In this document: one piece after another, positions 5,472-6,921 of the stretch | How positions within the stretch are numbered: the stretch's first letter is position 1 | Layout of the letters: every line of letters begins with the position of its first letter | From: Candidatus Falkowiibacteriota bacterium | Lineage (GTDB): Bacteria; Patescibacteriota; Patescibacteriia; Patescibacteriales; SZUA-104 | Assembly (NCBI GenBank): GCA_027020105.1 | Contig: JALUVW010000113.1 | Span: forward strand, 1-6,921 | Reading direction: 5' to 3' | Length of the DNA stretch: 6,921 nt | Position numbers and translations under genes: made by a program | The notes under the pieces: model-generated | Told to the model about the DNA's origin: nothing | Database searches by the model: none | The model's input: only the letters and a program-made list of their open reading frames with translations

Positions 5472-5475
5472 GAAA

Positions 5476-6921
5476 TTAAATTTTCCTGACAACTTCTTTC
5501 TCCTTATGAAATCGCAAAATATCACCTACTTGTATGACCGGATCGCCCTCATACAATATGCCGCATTCATTATCCGCCTCAACCTCGTCCACGTCCTGCT
5601 TGCCGGTTTGCAGTCTAACGAGTTTTCCGCGGGCGATTATCTCTTTTCCGCGCAATACCTCAATATTGCTGCCCGATTCAATTTTTCCTTCAAGCACTTT
5701 GCCGCCGACAATCTGCCTGTCGGATTCGGTTCGGAAAATCGCCGCTATTTTCACCTTGCCCAAGTCAACTCTCACCAGCTCCACGCCGGCCGCTTCCTGC
5801 ATATATTTTTTTACGTCATTGATTAAATCGTATATTATGTCGTACAATTTAACGGACACCCCTCTTTCGCGGGCAAATTCTTCCGCCTGCGGCGAACTTT
5901 TAACATGGAAGCCGATAAGCCGCGCCCCCATCGCCTGACTTCTTTCTATGTCGCCCTCGGTAATATTGCCCAGACCTTTATGGACAATATTTACCCTGAC
6001 ATCGTCCGTATTTATTTTTTCCAACGATTCTTCAATGGCTTCGGCCGAGCCCAATACATCGCTTTTAATGATTATATTGACTTTTTTGATTTTGCCATCG
6101 TCTTTTTCTTCAACTTGCTTGAGGGTGTCAGATTTTCTTTCTTTTATCTTCATTTTTTTCGCTTTTATTTTTTCACCTTCTCCCACTTCCAAAATATCCC
6201 CCACCGCGGGCGCTATCTTCAGGCCGATAATTTTTACCGGCGTGGACGGCCCCGCTTCGTTAATCGCCTCGCCTTTATAATTCTTTAAGCCGCGGGCCTT
6301 GCCGTAAGCCTGTCCGTTAAACGAAAGAGGATCGCCGACTCGCAAAGTGCCGTTTTGGATTAAAATCGTGGCCACCGGGCCCTCGCCCTTGTCAACGCGA
6401 GACTCAATCACGGTGCCAATCGCTTTGGCGTTCGGATTGGCGCGCATACTGTCCGACTCCATCTCGGCCGTCAACAAAACCATATCCAAAAGATCCTCCA
6501 CGCCGTCTCCGGTCAAGGCGGAAATGGGGGCGCAAATTGTTTTGCCGCCCCAGTCCTCGGGCGTAATGCCAAGCTGGCTTGAAAGCTCTTGTTTGGTTTT
6601 ATTGATGTCGGCGGCTTCTTTGTCAATTTTATTTATGGCGACTATAAAAGGAATTTTAGACGCTTTAATTATGTTGTAGGCCTCTTTGGTCTGCGGCTTC
6701 ACTCCGTCATCGGCGGCAACCACCAATATCGCGATATCCGCCACCTTTGCTCCTCGGCCGCGCATAGCGGTAAACGCCTCATGCCCGGGGGTGTCAATAA
6801 AAGTTATCAATTTGTCTTTTCTGCTTACTTGATAAGCGCCTATATGCTGGGTAATCCCTCCGGCCTCGCCGGCCGCCACGTCGGTTTTGCGGATAGCGTC
6901 CAAAAGCTTTGTCTTTCCGTG
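5476..6921 (-). CDS. infB: Translation initiation factor IF-2, 5' end beyond the window
   Basis: GTPase that delivers initiator fMet-tRNA to the 30S subunit and promotes subunit joining. The reading frame runs to the right edge, where HGKTKLLDAIR is the tail of the G1 (P-loop) motif, so the N-terminal region and the first part of G1 are outside; 481 residues are present. Counting from the edge, switch I is GITQHIGAYQV (22-32), G3 is DTPGHEAF (43-50, catalytic-type H47), G4 is NKID (97-100), and a G5-like ISAL follows. Domain II shows GTVIESRVDKGEGPVATILIQNG. The C1 linker region and the fMet-tRNA-binding C2 domain follow, ending in VGDILRFHKEKEVVRKI. A TTG at 6903 could be mistaken for a start but is internal (the second Leu of HGKTKLL). 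The 110-nt spacer to rbfA is repeat-filled. Confidence 0.97.
   Translation of the reverse strand, partial: HGKTKLLDAIRKTDVAAGEAGGITQHIGAYQVSRKDKLITFIDTPGHEAFTAMRGRGAKVADIAILVVAADDGVKPQTKEAYNIIKASKIPFIVAINKIDKEAADINKTKQELSSQLGITPEDWGGKTICAPISALTGDGVEDLLDMVLLTAEMESDSMRANPNAKAIGTVIESRVDKGEGPVATILIQNGTLRVGDPLSFNGQAYGKARGLKNYKGEAINEAGPSTPVKIIGLKIAPAVGDILEVGEGEKIKAKKMKIKERKSDTLKQVEEKDDGKIKKVNIIIKSDVLGSAEAIEESLEKINTDDVRVNIVHKGLGNITEGDIERSQAMGARLIGFHVKSSPQAEEFARERGVSVKLYDIIYDLINDVKKYMQEAAGVELVRVDLGKVKIAAIFRTESDRQIVGGKVLEGKIESGSNIEVLRGKEIIARGKLVRLQTGKQDVDEVEADNECGILYEGDPVIQVGDILRFHKEKEVVRKI

Noticed and set aside
5476..6903. IF-2 starting at the TTG at 6903
   Set aside because: The frame stays open to the edge and the codons before it read HGKTKL, part of the P-loop, so the TTG is an internal Leu and the gene continues outside the window.

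Overview
All six complete or nearly complete genes, plus a seventh cut at the left edge, are on the minus strand. In transcription order (right to left) they are infB (translation initiation factor IF-2, 5' end outside the window), rbfA (ribosome-binding factor A), a DHH/DHHA1 phosphoesterase of the NrnA type, clpP (Clp peptidase subunit), rny (RNase Y), ymdB (metallophosphoesterase) and an HU-type DNA-binding protein (3' end outside the window). Every long plus-strand frame is a shadow of one of these genes.

The infB-rbfA-nrnA order and the rny-ymdB pair are the arrangements familiar from Firmicutes-like bacteria. I would place the source in the candidate phyla radiation (Patescibacteria, Parcubacteria-like). 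This is inference, from compact proteins, AT-rich spacers full of short repeats, near absence of Shine-Dalgarno sequences and housekeeping genes joined in an unusual order. The standard genetic code fits: stops are TAA, TAG and one TGA, and conserved proteins end where expected.

The right half (5015-6921) deals with ribosome assembly and initiation, followed by NrnA (3986-4951), which clears short RNA fragments. clpP has its own near-consensus promoter (TTGACA-17-TAAAAT) and is followed by an AT-rich terminator hairpin. A second good promoter then opens a leader of about 320 nt in front of rny. This leader codes for no recognised protein and contains a GC-rich fold that can be drawn as a three-way junction. 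rny and ymdB together suggest an RNA-decay module.

The most distinctive feature is in the spacers. Four of them (228-317, 1140-1272, 3888-3985, 5366-5475) hold imperfect inverted repeats whose arms are built from tandem units of about 9 nt. Three unrelated words are used (TAAGCGATT-like, AAAGTTTAT-like, AAGATCTTT/TTTGGGATC-like). The AAGATCTTT/TTTGGGATC type occurs in two spacers and includes a shared 15-nt block. Nothing here looks like a CRISPR array, a tRNA or rRNA, an insertion sequence or a phage element.
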